64,000 bases of DNA from Pseudomonadota bacterium (GTDB taxonomy: Bacteria > Pseudomonadota > Gammaproteobacteria > Xanthomonadales > Ahniellaceae), in contig JALHNO010000015.1 of assembly GCA_022843465.1 (NCBI GenBank), forward strand, positions 62,001-126,000. The letters run 5' to 3'. The position numbers and the translations under genes were made by a program. Below the pieces are notes generated by a model. It was given only the letters and a program-made list of their open reading frames with translations, made no database searches and was not told where the DNA came from. The stretch's first letter is position 1; each line of letters begins with the position of its first letter. Shown here piece after piece: positions 27,062 to 37,800 of this stretch.

Positions 27062-27901
27062 TCAGGGCGCTGCGATCGCCAGCCGGCGCAGCAACTGCGC
27101 CAGGCTGATCACGTCCTGATCGTTGTGCGCCAGCACGCGACGCAGATCGCGGGCATCGCCGCGCGTCAGATAGCTACGCCAGGCGCGCGGTGCCTCCGAG
27201 CCGGGCAGGTCATCTTCGCGCAAGACGCCGAGCAGCTGGCGTTCGATGGTGGCGAGGCGACAGTTTTCCCAGACCCCGCGGTAGCGGCGGCGCACCGGGA
27301 ACAGCAGATCAAGATGGCGCAGTGCGGCCAGTGGATTGTGCATGCGTGCGAGCCGGTAGCGGGTCGCCAGCAGGGGTGCGTCGTAGCAGCGACCGTTGTA
27401 ACTGACGAGAATATGCTCGGGCCGCAACCAGGAGGCAAAGGTTTCCAGCATCGCCGACTCCGCCGCCATCGTCGCGAGATAGAGCTGACGGATGCGCAGT
27501 CGATCATCCCGCCAATCGGCTACGCCGATCATGAAGGCGCGCGTCCCGGTGCCGCCGGAGAGGCCAGTGGTCTCGGTGTCGAAGTGCAGCAGTCGGGGGG
27601 GATCGATGTGCTCGAAGCCGGCGATATCGGTGTACAGCACGGCGTCCGCAGGGCCAAGATCAAGGTGCCGCTCGACATAGCGCAGACCCGGCGCGAGCTC
27701 GCTACCGGGCAGATCGCCGTCGACCGCAGTCTGGCTGGCGGTGCTGCGCAACCTCAGGCCGAGCAGCCGGCGCAGATGGTCGAGCTCGATGGCGGCGGAC
27801 CCGCTGGCAAGCGGGGCGATGACGGCTTGCGCAGCGGGCTGAATGCGCACGGCACCGGATTGCTGGCGCCAACGCTCCAGCTGGGCAGCCAGCGCCGTCA
27901 C
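27062..27901 (-). CDS. mrfB: MrfB-like 3'-5' exonuclease (YprB RNase H-like domain)
   Basis: A 279-residue protein with an RNase_H_2/YprB-like exonuclease domain. Exo I is FDTETTGLSGG (D and E), Exo II is in LVSYNGRCYDAPLL (D), and Exo III is LAHNDQDVISL (H and D), a complete DEDDh set. In Bacillus subtilis MrfB is an exonuclease acting with the MrfA helicase in a repair pathway for mitomycin C adducts, independent of UvrA. The gene overlaps the helicase stop by 4 bases (27898-27901), as coupled MrfAB pairs do. The C-terminal TPR of some homologues is missing, so it is a short form. I assign it from motifs and context. Confidence 0.83.
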   Translation of the reverse strand: MTALAAQLERWRQQSGAVRIQPAAQAVIAPLASGSAAIELDHLRRLLGLRLRSTASQTAVDGDLPGSELAPGLRYVERHLDLGPADAVLYTDIAGFEHIDPPRLLHFDTETTGLSGGTGTRAFMIGVADWRDDRLRIRQLYLATMAAESAMLETFASWLRPEHILVSYNGRCYDAPLLATRYRLARMHNPLAALRHLDLLFPVRRRYRGVWENCRLATIERQLLGVLREDDLPGSEAPRAWRSYLTRGDARDLRRVLAHNDQDVISLAQLLRRLAIAAP

Positions 27902-30312
27902 GGCACGAACAGCAGGTTGAGCACACGCAGCGCCAGCGCCCGCGGTGTATCCAGGGCGGCTTCATCAGCGGCGAGAATCGGACCGACGCAGGCCGGGCAA
28001 CCGGCCCGGCAGGCGCAGCCCTCGATCAGTGCGCGCGCCTGCACGACCAGTTCGCCCTGACGCCGCCACAGCGGATCGCTCAAGCCGACGCCCCCGGGGT
28101 AGTTGTCATAGAGGTACACGGTCGGGATGAAGCCTGGCACGTCACGCGGATCGGCCAGCCCGCCATCGATGGCACGCAACTGGCCGCGGCCGCGCCCATC
28201 GGCGGCGGCGAACCAGGCGCCGTCGGCGCTGCCGACCGATTTCTGCAGATCGCGTGCTTCGGCCATCACCGCCACCGTCGCCACCAGGTGCAGGGCATAA
28301 GCGGCCCCGAGAAATCCGTCGAGGGCATCCTGACGACTGCTGAACCCAGCATCGAGTACCGATTGCGGCAGTTGCCACCAGATTGCCGTTGTATGCAATT
28401 CCTGATCCGGCAGGTTGACCGGGCCGTAGCCGATATTCTCGTGACTGTAATAGCGGATCTTCTTGTAGCCCGATACCCGGCGCACCACATGAACCTCGCC
28501 ATGCAGGGCGCTGCCGGCACCGGCGACACAGCCTTCGAATTGCGCCAGCACCTTGAGTCGCGAGTAGTCGATGGCATCGGTGTAGTAGTCGACATGGGTA
28601 CGGGTGACAAAGGCCTTGCGACCCTCCCAGTCGAGCCGCTCAACCTGGTAGGGCTGGGCCTGGATCATGTGGATCGCGCCTTCGTACAGGGTCAGCGCAG
28701 CAGCGGAGTAATCGACTTCGGCGATGATGGTCTGGCGACCTTCGCTGCGATCGACCACGACGAAATTGCCATCGGCGACCGAACGCAGCGAGACGGCATT
28801 GGCCGGATAGCTGTCGGCGATCCATTCCCAGCGCGTGCCCTCATGGTGGAGCACGCCACTCTCGGCGAGCACCTGCAGGAACGGATCGATGGCATCGCTG
28901 CCGAAGCCGTCACCATCATGAAAGGGCAGCTCGAAGGCGGCGCAGCGGATATGGTCGAGCAGGATCAGCGGCTGGTCGGCGTGCAGGCGCGCATGCTCGG
29001 GTGCGGCGCCGGAGAAAAACTCCGGATGCCGGATCAGGTACTGGTCGAGCGGATCGCTGCTGGCCACCAGGATGCCGAGCGCCGGTTGCTGGCGACGCCC
29101 GGCGCGGCCGAAGCGCTGCCAGGTCGCCGCGATTGATCCCGGATAACCATTGAGCACGACGACATCGAGACTGCCGATATCGACGCCGAGTTCGAGTGCC
29201 GACGTGCTGACCACAGCATCGACCTCGCCCGAGCGCATCGCGCGTTCGGCGGCTCGGCGCTCGCCGGGCAGATAACCGCCGCGATAGGCGCGGATGCGCG
29301 CGGGTTTGCGCGGGTCGTGGTCGAAGACATCCTTCAGATACTTGGTCAGCACTTCCACCATCAGCCGTGACTGCGCAAACACCAGGGTCTTCAGGCCGGC
29401 ACGGACGGCAAGCCGGGCGATCCGGTTGGACTGCGACCGTGCCGAGGCGCGCAGGCCAAGGTCGGGATTGCACACCGGCGGATTCCACAGCAGCACATGC
29501 CTTTCGCCATGCGGGGCCCCACTGCGGGTGATCGCGGTGACTTCGCGCTCGATCAGGGCCTCGGCATGTGCCTTCGGATTGCCGATCGTCGCCGAGCACA
29601 GGATGAACTGCGGCGTGCTGCCATAGAAGGCGCAGACCCTGCGCAATCGGCGCAGGACGTTGACCAGGTGCGAGCCGAACACACCGCGATAGCTGTGGAT
29701 CTCATCAATCACGATGTAGCGCAGATTCTCGAAGAACTGCGCCCACTTGGTGTGATGCGGCAGGATGCCCTGGTGCAGCATGTCGGGATTGCTGACCACG
29801 ACGGTGCCGTGCAGGCGGATCGCCTGACGCGCATCGCCCGGTGTATCACCGTCAAAGGTGTGTGCCCGGAGCCCCAGATCGCCGGCACGATTGAGCTCGA
29901 GCAATTCCGTGACCTGATCCTGCGCCAGCGCCTTGGTCGGGAACAGATACAGCGCGCGTGTCGACTGCGTCATGGCCGAGGCCACCACCGGCAGGGTGTA
30001 GCACAGGCTCTTGCCGCTCGCGGTCGGTGTCACCACCACGACATCGGCACCGCGCCCGACCGCATCCCAGGCCTCGGCCTGATGGCTGTAGAGCTGGTTG
30101 ATGCCGCGCGCCTGCAGGGCGCGCCGCAAGGCAGCCGGCAATGACTCGGGCAGTGGCCGGTAGTCGGCCGAACGCGCCGGCTGCACGCTGTGTCCGGTAA
30201 TCCTTTCGGCGTATTTTCGCTGCAGCGCAGCGCCCAGTTGGGCGGCATCGGCACCCTGCATGCGCGGCAGGCCGCGGTCTGACAGGGTCAATTCGGACTG
30301 GATCGCGGACAT
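27898..30312 (-). CDS. mrfA: MrfA-like DEAD/DEAH helicase with DUF1998 zinc domain
   Basis: An 804-residue helicase. It starts at ATG 30312. Motif I is TPTASGKSL, motif II is VIDEIHSY (DEIH), motif III is CSATIGNP, and motif VI is RFGRAGRRQ, with the second RecA domain containing TSALELGVDIG. The C-terminal part (DUF1998) carries CACRAGCPAC, four cysteines spaced to bind zinc. This is the architecture of B. subtilis YprA/MrfA, which repairs mitomycin C lesions with MrfB. Its start is 79 bases from the SMP-30 gene stop upstream on the same strand. MrfA and MrfB are translationally coupled. Confidence 0.88.
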   Translation of the reverse strand: MSAIQSELTLSDRGLPRMQGADAAQLGAALQRKYAERITGHSVQPARSADYRPLPESLPAALRRALQARGINQLYSHQAEAWDAVGRGADVVVVTPTASGKSLCYTLPVVASAMTQSTRALYLFPTKALAQDQVTELLELNRAGDLGLRAHTFDGDTPGDARQAIRLHGTVVVSNPDMLHQGILPHHTKWAQFFENLRYIVIDEIHSYRGVFGSHLVNVLRRLRRVCAFYGSTPQFILCSATIGNPKAHAEALIEREVTAITRSGAPHGERHVLLWNPPVCNPDLGLRASARSQSNRIARLAVRAGLKTLVFAQSRLMVEVLTKYLKDVFDHDPRKPARIRAYRGGYLPGERRAAERAMRSGEVDAVVSTSALELGVDIGSLDVVVLNGYPGSIAATWQRFGRAGRRQQPALGILVASSDPLDQYLIRHPEFFSGAAPEHARLHADQPLILLDHIRCAAFELPFHDGDGFGSDAIDPFLQVLAESGVLHHEGTRWEWIADSYPANAVSLRSVADGNFVVVDRSEGRQTIIAEVDYSAAALTLYEGAIHMIQAQPYQVERLDWEGRKAFVTRTHVDYYTDAIDYSRLKVLAQFEGCVAGAGSALHGEVHVVRRVSGYKKIRYYSHENIGYGPVNLPDQELHTTAIWWQLPQSVLDAGFSSRQDALDGFLGAAYALHLVATVAVMAEARDLQKSVGSADGAWFAAADGRGRGQLRAIDGGLADPRDVPGFIPTVYLYDNYPGGVGLSDPLWRRQGELVVQARALIEGCACRAGCPACVGPILAADEAALDTPRALALRVLNLLFVP

Positions 30313-30391
30313 CGTCGACACCGGCGGCTGGGACAGATGCCTTGGATCGCGCAATCCCGTCTCAGCGGCTGAGACTGGGTGCCTGGCGCGA

Positions 30392-31387
30392 CTATCCGGT
30401 CGCTGCGATCCGCACCTGAAAGATGCTGGGATCGGCCATCATGAAGATCACATTGCGCCCGGGTCCGCCGAAGCAGAAATTTGCGACACCGGGGGCGAGG
30501 ATTTCGCCGATCAGATCGCCCTCCGGATTGAATACCTGCAGACCGCTGGCCGAGGAGCTGTAGACGCGGCCGGCATCATCGACTTTCAGTCCATCCGGAA
30601 TGCCCGGGCTGACCACGGCAAACAGTCGACCGTTGCGCAGATGGCGGCCATCGACGACATCGAATGCGCGCAGATGATGTGGCAGGGCGGGGTAATAGCT
30701 GCCAGGTCCCTGGATCGCCGCGCTGTCATTGATGTACAGGACCGATTCGTCCGGTGAGAACGCCAGCCCGTTGGGCTTGTTGAAATCATCGGCGACGACG
30801 CTGATCTGTTGCGTACGTGGATCGAAGCGATAGACATAGTCGCCGAGCATCGGCGCGTCCTTGAAGCCCTGCAGCGCGCCATAGGAGGGATCAGTGAACC
30901 AGACCGCGCCATCGCGGCTGACCACCACATCATTCGGCGAGTTGAAGCGCAGGCCGCGCCAGTCATCAACCAGGGTTTCCAGTGCGCCTCCAGACAGGGG
31001 CAGCCGGGAAATGCGCGCCGGCAACGCGCGCGTGCCCTGCTCGCAGATCAGCAGATCGCCATGGCGATCCAGTGTCATGCCATTGGCCACGCGCGCGGCA
31101 ATCGGCAGCGCTTCATCCGTCCGCACGGTGAACGGAAACTGCGCGGTGTCCAGGGCCAGTCTGCGCACCTGAACGGATTTGGACCCCGCGATCGGCGCCT
31201 CGCTATTGACCGGCGTGGTGGTGAAATACAGCGACTGGCGAGCGGCGACATAGACCGGCCCCTCATGGGCATCGGTATCGATCAGGGTCGCGAACGCCGG
31301 CTCGGCGCCCAGGACCGCGGCGAATTCCCGGCTGTGGGACACGAAGTGAACCACCTCCCCGCTGCCATTTTGCTCGGGCTTGCCCAT
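30392..31387 (-). CDS. SMP-30/gluconolactonase family protein
   Basis: A 331-residue six-bladed beta-propeller hydrolase. Start at ATG 31387, with GGAG 8 bases upstream. The metal-binding residues of SMP-30 lactonases can be placed: E in DAHEGPVYV, N in FNSPNDVVV, and D in LAFSPDESVLYIND, so it should bind a divalent cation and open a sugar lactone, such as gluconolactone. No signal peptide is seen, so it is cytosolic. It is divergent from the giant-protein operon and could share the 427-base region with its promoter. Confidence 0.88.
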   Translation of the reverse strand: MGKPEQNGSGEVVHFVSHSREFAAVLGAEPAFATLIDTDAHEGPVYVAARQSLYFTTTPVNSEAPIAGSKSVQVRRLALDTAQFPFTVRTDEALPIAARVANGMTLDRHGDLLICEQGTRALPARISRLPLSGGALETLVDDWRGLRFNSPNDVVVSRDGAVWFTDPSYGALQGFKDAPMLGDYVYRFDPRTQQISVVADDFNKPNGLAFSPDESVLYINDSAAIQGPGSYYPALPHHLRAFDVVDGRHLRNGRLFAVVSPGIPDGLKVDDAGRVYSSSASGLQVFNPEGDLIGEILAPGVANFCFGGPGRNVIFMMADPSIFQVRIAATG

Positions 31388-31568
31388 CACAGAAACTCCG
31401 GAAAACCAGGCCAGGCGTCCAGCGTACGCCGGATCGCTACGGCCGCCAGCTGCGAAGTCTTTCAGCTTGACAGTGGTGCAGGCGGTGCTCGGACCTCCGG
31501 CGCGCTCCGGCGGCAGGCCCGGGGCATGCTCGGATTGTGGCCGTTTTCTGCTTATGAGTTATTGATCC

Positions 31569-31597
31569 TTCAACAAAACTTGGTAATTGTGTAAATA
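31569..31597 (+). promoter_or_regulatory. candidate promoter of the giant-protein operon
   Basis: In the 427-base gap 31388-31814, an AT-rich island lies at 31555-31610. TTCAAC (31569-31574), 17 bases, then TAAATA (31592-31597) could be -35/-10; TTGATC (31562) and TAATTG (31584) form a second option. There are 217 bases to the start codon. I see no other gene in the gap. Confidence 0.35.
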
Positions 31598-31814
31598 TGT
31601 GTCGTCATCATCGCTGATCAGGTATCCGGTCACTTTCCGAACAAGGGGAAGAGGGCGGGATGGGGTCGGGCAGGTTGCGGCCGGCCGATGCCTGCCGATG
31701 GGGCCCTCAGGTCGACACGCACGGGCGACTGCGGGTGATGGTGGTTGATCAGATCAAGTGTGCCGGTCGGGCTGCAGCCCGCAGCCGGCTGGATTGCTGC
31801 GCAAAGGGATGTCG

Positions 31815-34800
31815 ATGAAGCATGCACTGATGAAAAATCTGCTGCGCCGGAGTTTTGCCCTGGCCCTGCTGCTGGCGGCCTCCGCTGCCCACACCCAGAC
31901 CGTGCCACCGGAACAAGGCGCACCGCCGGAAGGCGTGGCCTGTGTCGTCAGTGCCGGCAACCGGGTCGCGCCCCTGCGTCCCGACGGCAGCTACGCCGTA
32001 TTCGGCATTCCCGGAAATCTGGGCGCGATCCGCGCCCGCGCGACTTGTTCCGACGGCAGCGTCGGCCAGAGCGCCATCGGATTCACCAATCCACTGTCGC
32101 CTGCCACCGTCGAGCTCGGTCCGATCAGTTTCGGTCAGCTTGACCCGGTACCGGTTGCCGTGGCGCTGAACGCGCCTGTTCGGCAACTGGGCAGCGGCGA
32201 GGACTCCCAACTGCAGGCCCTGGCCGTCGCAGCCGATGGCACCCAACGCGATGTCACGCCGCGCAGCGAGGGCAGTGTCTACACGATTTCCAATGACCTG
32301 CTTGCCACGGTCACGGAAGACGGCCTCGTGCACATCTATCCGCAATTCGCGCCGGGCTCCTCCAGTCGCGTCGTGGCCGGTGTCACCAGCGAAGGCAGCG
32401 TCTCGGCAACCTTCATGTATCTGCTCGGGCCGCGTGCCAGCCTGACCGGCAGCGTGATGCAGCCCGATGGCCTGACCCCGGTGGTCGGCGCCGAAGTGTC
32501 GGTATTGCGCCTGCAACCGATGGAGCAGGCCGGCACCGTGGTGACCGGCGCCGATGGCCGATTCTCGATGGCTGGCGTCAATGCCGGCAGTTTCATTGTC
32601 TCGGCGATTCATCCCGCGACCGGTGATCGCGCCCTGACCTATGCCCGCATCGCCAACGAAGCCGAAGTGGTTGATGTCCAGCTCCGCCTCAACGGGCTCG
32701 GCCGCGTCGATGTCACCGTGCTCGATGCGCTTGATGCAACTGTTGCTGCGACCGAAGTCACCTTCACCGCGCTCGGTGCCTATCGCGATGTGCGCACCCT
32801 GGCGACCGATGCCAGCGGCGTGGCCGCGTTCCAGGGCGTCGCCGCGGGGGACTTCACGGTATCGGTACGCGATCCGGCGACCCGATTGATCGGCACGGCC
32901 GTTGCCCGCGTGAGCGCTGGCGAGGTGTTGCCGGTCACCCTGAAGCTGCAGCCAATCGGCGAGATCCGTGGCCGTGTCTTTGATGTCGGAGGCAGTGCCC
33001 TGCGTGCCGGCGTCCAGGTGCGTATCCTCAGTCGCGAGCGCGGCATCATCACCCAGGCCGTGACCGGCGCCGATGGCGCCTTTGCGTTCGATACCCTGCC
33101 GATCGCCGACAGCCCGTTCACTCTGGATGCCTTTGTCGACGGCCGCCTGCGGGCGCGCCTGCCCGGCGTGGTGTTGGCGAGCGCCAACGAGATTCTCAAC
33201 CGCGACATCGTGCTCGACCCGGTCGGCACCGTCAGTGGTCATGTGGTCGGCGGTGGCGGCACCCTGCCGGATGCCCGCGTCGTACTGCAATCGCTGGAAG
33301 GTCTGCGCCTGAGTTTCGAGACGCGCAGCGATGCCAACGGGCGCTTTGCGTTCCCGGCTGTGCCAGTCGGTGACTTCGAACTGCTGGCGACCGCCGCGAA
33401 CGGTCAGACCGGTCGGGCGCTGGGACGCGTAGACAGCGACGCCCAGCAGGTCAATATCGACGTCGCCATTGCCGACGACACCCTGGTCGGCGTGGTCCAC
33501 CAGCGTGATGGCATAACCCCGGTCGGAGCCGGCGTCACCGTCTATCTGGCACCGAAATCCCTGGGTGCGCGTTACAGCTACGACGGTGTCGCCAATGTGC
33601 TGTCGACCCAGACCGCTGCCGATGGCCGCTTCGGCTTCATCGTGGCGGCCACCGGCACCTACTACGTGCAGGCCGAGGATGCGCTCGAACGCGGTCGCTC
33701 CGAACTGATCGTGGTCAACCTCAATCCCAGCCAGCCGTTGCAGGCCCGGGTCGTCTATCTGGCCAAGGGAACCGTGTCCGGCACGGTGCGCGACGTCAAC
33801 GGGGTCGCCCAGGCCGGTATTCCGGTGACCGTGCGCAGCGAAGGCGCGTTCACCCTCGATCGGCAGACCCAGACCGATGGCAATGGCCACTACGCGATGA
33901 CCGGTGTGTTTGCCGGCGACATCGTGGTGACCGCACGCAATCCGGCGACTGCACTTGCCGGTCAGGGCAGCAGCCGTCTGATTGCCGAGGGCGAAGCGGT
34001 AGCGATCAATATCACCCTGGCCGCCACCGCGACCATCAGCGGGCGCGTGCTGCAGCGTGTTGGCGGGGTCAGTCCCGGGCCGGTGCGGATCAGCCTGCGG
34101 CGCAATGGCAGCCAGATCGCACTGCGCGAATTCCCCACCGGTGATGCCTACAGCTTTGATCTGGTCCCGATCGGCGAGTTCGAACTGATCGCCGAAGAAC
34201 TGGCGACCGGCGACAAGGGCGTCGCCACCACCCGTATCGCGGCCGCCAATGACGACAAGCAGATCGATATCCGTCTGGTTGGTCAGGGCACCATCACGGT
34301 CACCCTGCGCGATGAGGGCGGGTTGCCGGTGACGGGTGCCAAGGTCACCGCCAACACGGTGCGGCCATTCGCATCCAATCAGCAGCTGATCAGCGATGGC
34401 AACGGCCAGGTCAGCTTCGAACGTGTGTTCGCTGGCGACTTCAGCATCAGTGCCAGCAAGCAGCTCACCCTCGGTGCGCTCGGCGGCTCGGCCAGTGGCA
34501 CCCTGCTGCCCAATCAGCAGCTCAGCATCGACATCACCATGAGCACCCTGGTGATCGGCGGCGTGGCGGGCGTGGTCTACCAGCCTGATGGCATCACGCC
34601 AGCGGGTGCCGGGCTCGTGGTGCGCATGTTGCCCGAGCCATTCCAGTATGCCTTCGTCGGCACCACCGATGCCCAGGGTCGCTACGCGTTCAGCGATGTG
34701 CCCGCCGGCAGCTACAGCATCGATGTCCTGCGCTTCTTCAATCCGCAGACCTGTCCGCAGCGCGATCGTGTGCGCGGTCGTACCAGCGGCATCCAGGTGC

Positions 34801-37800
34801 AGCAGCAGGGCGCGGTCACCACCGCCGATGTGCAGTTGATCGGCGCTGGTGTGGTGCGTGGCCGGGTGACCAATGCCCAGGGCAATCCGGTCGCAGGCAT
34901 CGAAGTGCGGATGACCAATCCCGATCCGATCTATGGCCTCAACGTGACCTGTGTCGGACGCACCACCTATGACCGCAATACCGACGCCAATGGCGAATAC
35001 CTGATCGAGGATGCACCGCCCGGCGACTTCACACTTACCGCGGAGAACAGTGCGCGCACCCTGCGCGCCGAAGGCAGTGGCCGGGTACGTTTCGATGGTG
35101 ACGAGGCGGTGGTCGATCTTGAGCTGGTCGACAGCGCCATCACGATGCCGTACACGCTCTACGACGCCAATGGATTCCGCTTCGATCTGAACGGCATCGG
35201 CGCGATCGCCAATGGCACCAACAATGTCTTTGCCGGCAGTGCGCCGGACAACGCCGGCATGCGTCTGGAGATCATCCGCGATGGCATCGCCGTGCCCTTC
35301 AGCAATGGCAATGGCAGCGTCGGTCGCCTGGTCAAGAACGGTCAGCAGGTCGATGTCGATGACAGCGTTCCGGCTGGCTTGATCGTGACGCGGCAGGTCT
35401 ATGTCCCGCGCGCCGGCTATTTCTCGCGCTATCTGGAGATACTCGAGAATCCGGGTGCGACCGCGATCACCGTCGATGTCCGCGTCAAGTCGCATCACCG
35501 CAACTCGAATTCGAATCCGCGCGTTGTCGATACCTCGGACGGTGACCAGATCCTCACCGTGACCGCGGGCGCGCAGCGCGATCGCTGGGCCATCGTCGAT
35601 GATCAGCAGGACGCCGATCCGTTTGCGACCGGCTCGATTCCGGCCACCGGCCATCTGTTCGATGGCCCGGACGCGCCGACCCAGGTCGCCGCTGCGACCT
35701 ACGATCTGATCGGCCAGACCGGTCGTCTGAGCTATCGCTGGGATGGCATCACCGTCGCGCCCGGTCAGCGCGTGATCCTGATGCACTTCACGCTGAACCA
35801 GCTCAATCGCTTTGCTGGCCGCGAGGCCGCCATGCGGCTGTCGGCACTGCCGCCCGAGGCGATCGACGATCTGACCACCGATGAGCGTCAGGCGATCGTC
35901 AACTTCGTCGTCCCCGAGGTGTCAGCGCTGCCGGCATTGCCCAATCTGGATGCCGGCCGCCTCGATGGCCGGGTATTCAGTGGCGACGGGGTTACGCCGA
36001 TTGCCGCTGCCGATGTGCGCTTCAAGAGCAAGCACCCATTGTTCGGCCGCGTGCGCAACCGGACCACCAACAGTGACGGCTATTTCGAGTTCCGCTCGAC
36101 GCTGGACGGCAGCGCCGCCAACTACGTGATCCCGGTACATGGCTTTGATCTCAGCGCCAGCTATCCGCAGACGGGCGCGGCCAGTGCGCTGACGCCGGGC
36201 GATTTTGACGAAGGCAGCACCAGCGAGACCCAGGACCTGATCTTTGTCGGTCAGGGCGACGTGCGCGGTCTGGTCAAACGCCACAACGATGCCCTGGTGG
36301 CATCGGCGACGGTAAATCTCTGTCGCCTCAACAATCGCAACCAGTGCAGCGATGTCCCGCCCAATCCCTCGAACTCGGCCACCAGCGGCGCCGATGGCGG
36401 CTTCGCGATGTATGCCAATACGCCGCGCCAGTACTATCTGTTCGCCAGCAAGCCGCATCCGCAGAACCCACGCGGCACCGGTGCGCGGCCGATCCTTGGC
36501 GAAGGCACCGTAACAGTCACCGCCGGCGATACCGCAGTAGCCGATGCCATCATGGAAGCTACCGGTTCGATCACCGGCATCGTGCGGGCAGCGGACAACA
36601 CACCCGTAGTCGGTGCCTGGGTAGACCTCTACCTGATCGTGGGCGGCAGCCAGCAGCGTGCCCGCGGAACCCGAACCGATACCGCTGGCCGCTATCGACT
36701 GTTCGATGTGCCGCTGGGCCCGGTTCGCCTGATCGCGGAAGATGACGCCAGTGCCGCGCAGGGATCCATCGACGCCAACATTTCGGTCGATACCGAGACG
36801 GTCGCGGACATCAGCCTGCGCCCATTCGGTGCCGCCCATGTCCAGGTCAATTACGCGCGCGGTGCCACCGCGGGTGGTGCCTACCTGCGCACCAGCCTCG
36901 GCAACCAGGCGTTCGCCGACAGCAATGGCCGCATGAGCTTCCAGCTGCCCGAGGGCGTGCATACGATCACAGCCGATCATCCCGACGACGGCAATCCGGT
37001 ACTGCGCGGCGCGGCGACCGCCACCATCAGTGCACCGGGCGAGCAGGTCAACGTGGTCATCACCCTGGGTCCGGCGGGATCGGTGACCGGCACCGTGGTG
37101 CGCCCCGATGGCACCACCCTGGCCGACGGCTTCCCCTATACCGTGCAGCAGCTCAGTGGCGCCGGCAATGAACACCGCAGCGCCAACACGCTGAACACCG
37201 GCAATTACCGTGCAGACGGTCTGCCGATCGGCCACTACGTGATCACAGCCTACGACGCGGCGCAGGATCGTTACGCCGATGCCGAGTTCGTGCTCACTGA
37301 AGACGGCGAGGAAGTCGTCGTCGATCTGACCCTGCTGGAAAACCGTATCGCCCTGCCTGCCGATCTGCGTGACGCCAACCGCTTCCGCTTCGATGTGCAG
37401 CGCTCCGGTGCGCTCAATCACGGCAGCGGAAATTTCAATGTCGCCGCGGCCAGTCTGACGGTCAACGGACAGGCCTATGTCGGTGAGACCAGCGCCAGGC
37501 TCGAAGCCCAGCGTCGTCAGTTCCTGATCGCACAGCCGGCAGCCATCGATGGGGTTCAGGTCAGTCGACGCATTCATGTGCCGCGTGGCGCCTACTACGC
37601 GCGTTACCTCGAGATCTTCGAAAACCCGGGCAGCGAGCCGCGGGTGCTGCAGGTGCAATTGCGCAACAGATTGTCGGCCGGGACCGTGCTGTCAACATCC
37701 AGCGCCGATGCCGAGGTCACGACCGCCGATCGCTGGGTCAGCTTCGACGATGCAGTGGACGAGGACATCCTGTTGCGCGACAACCAGATCGCGCCGTCGG

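Noticed and set aside
31749-35786. A 1345-residue open frame antisense to the giant gene
   Set aside because: It is the mirror of a GC-rich gene with strong third-position bias; its product is rich in A, D, H and R with no domain or signal peptide. The plus strand has a signal peptide, clear repeats and coupled neighbours.
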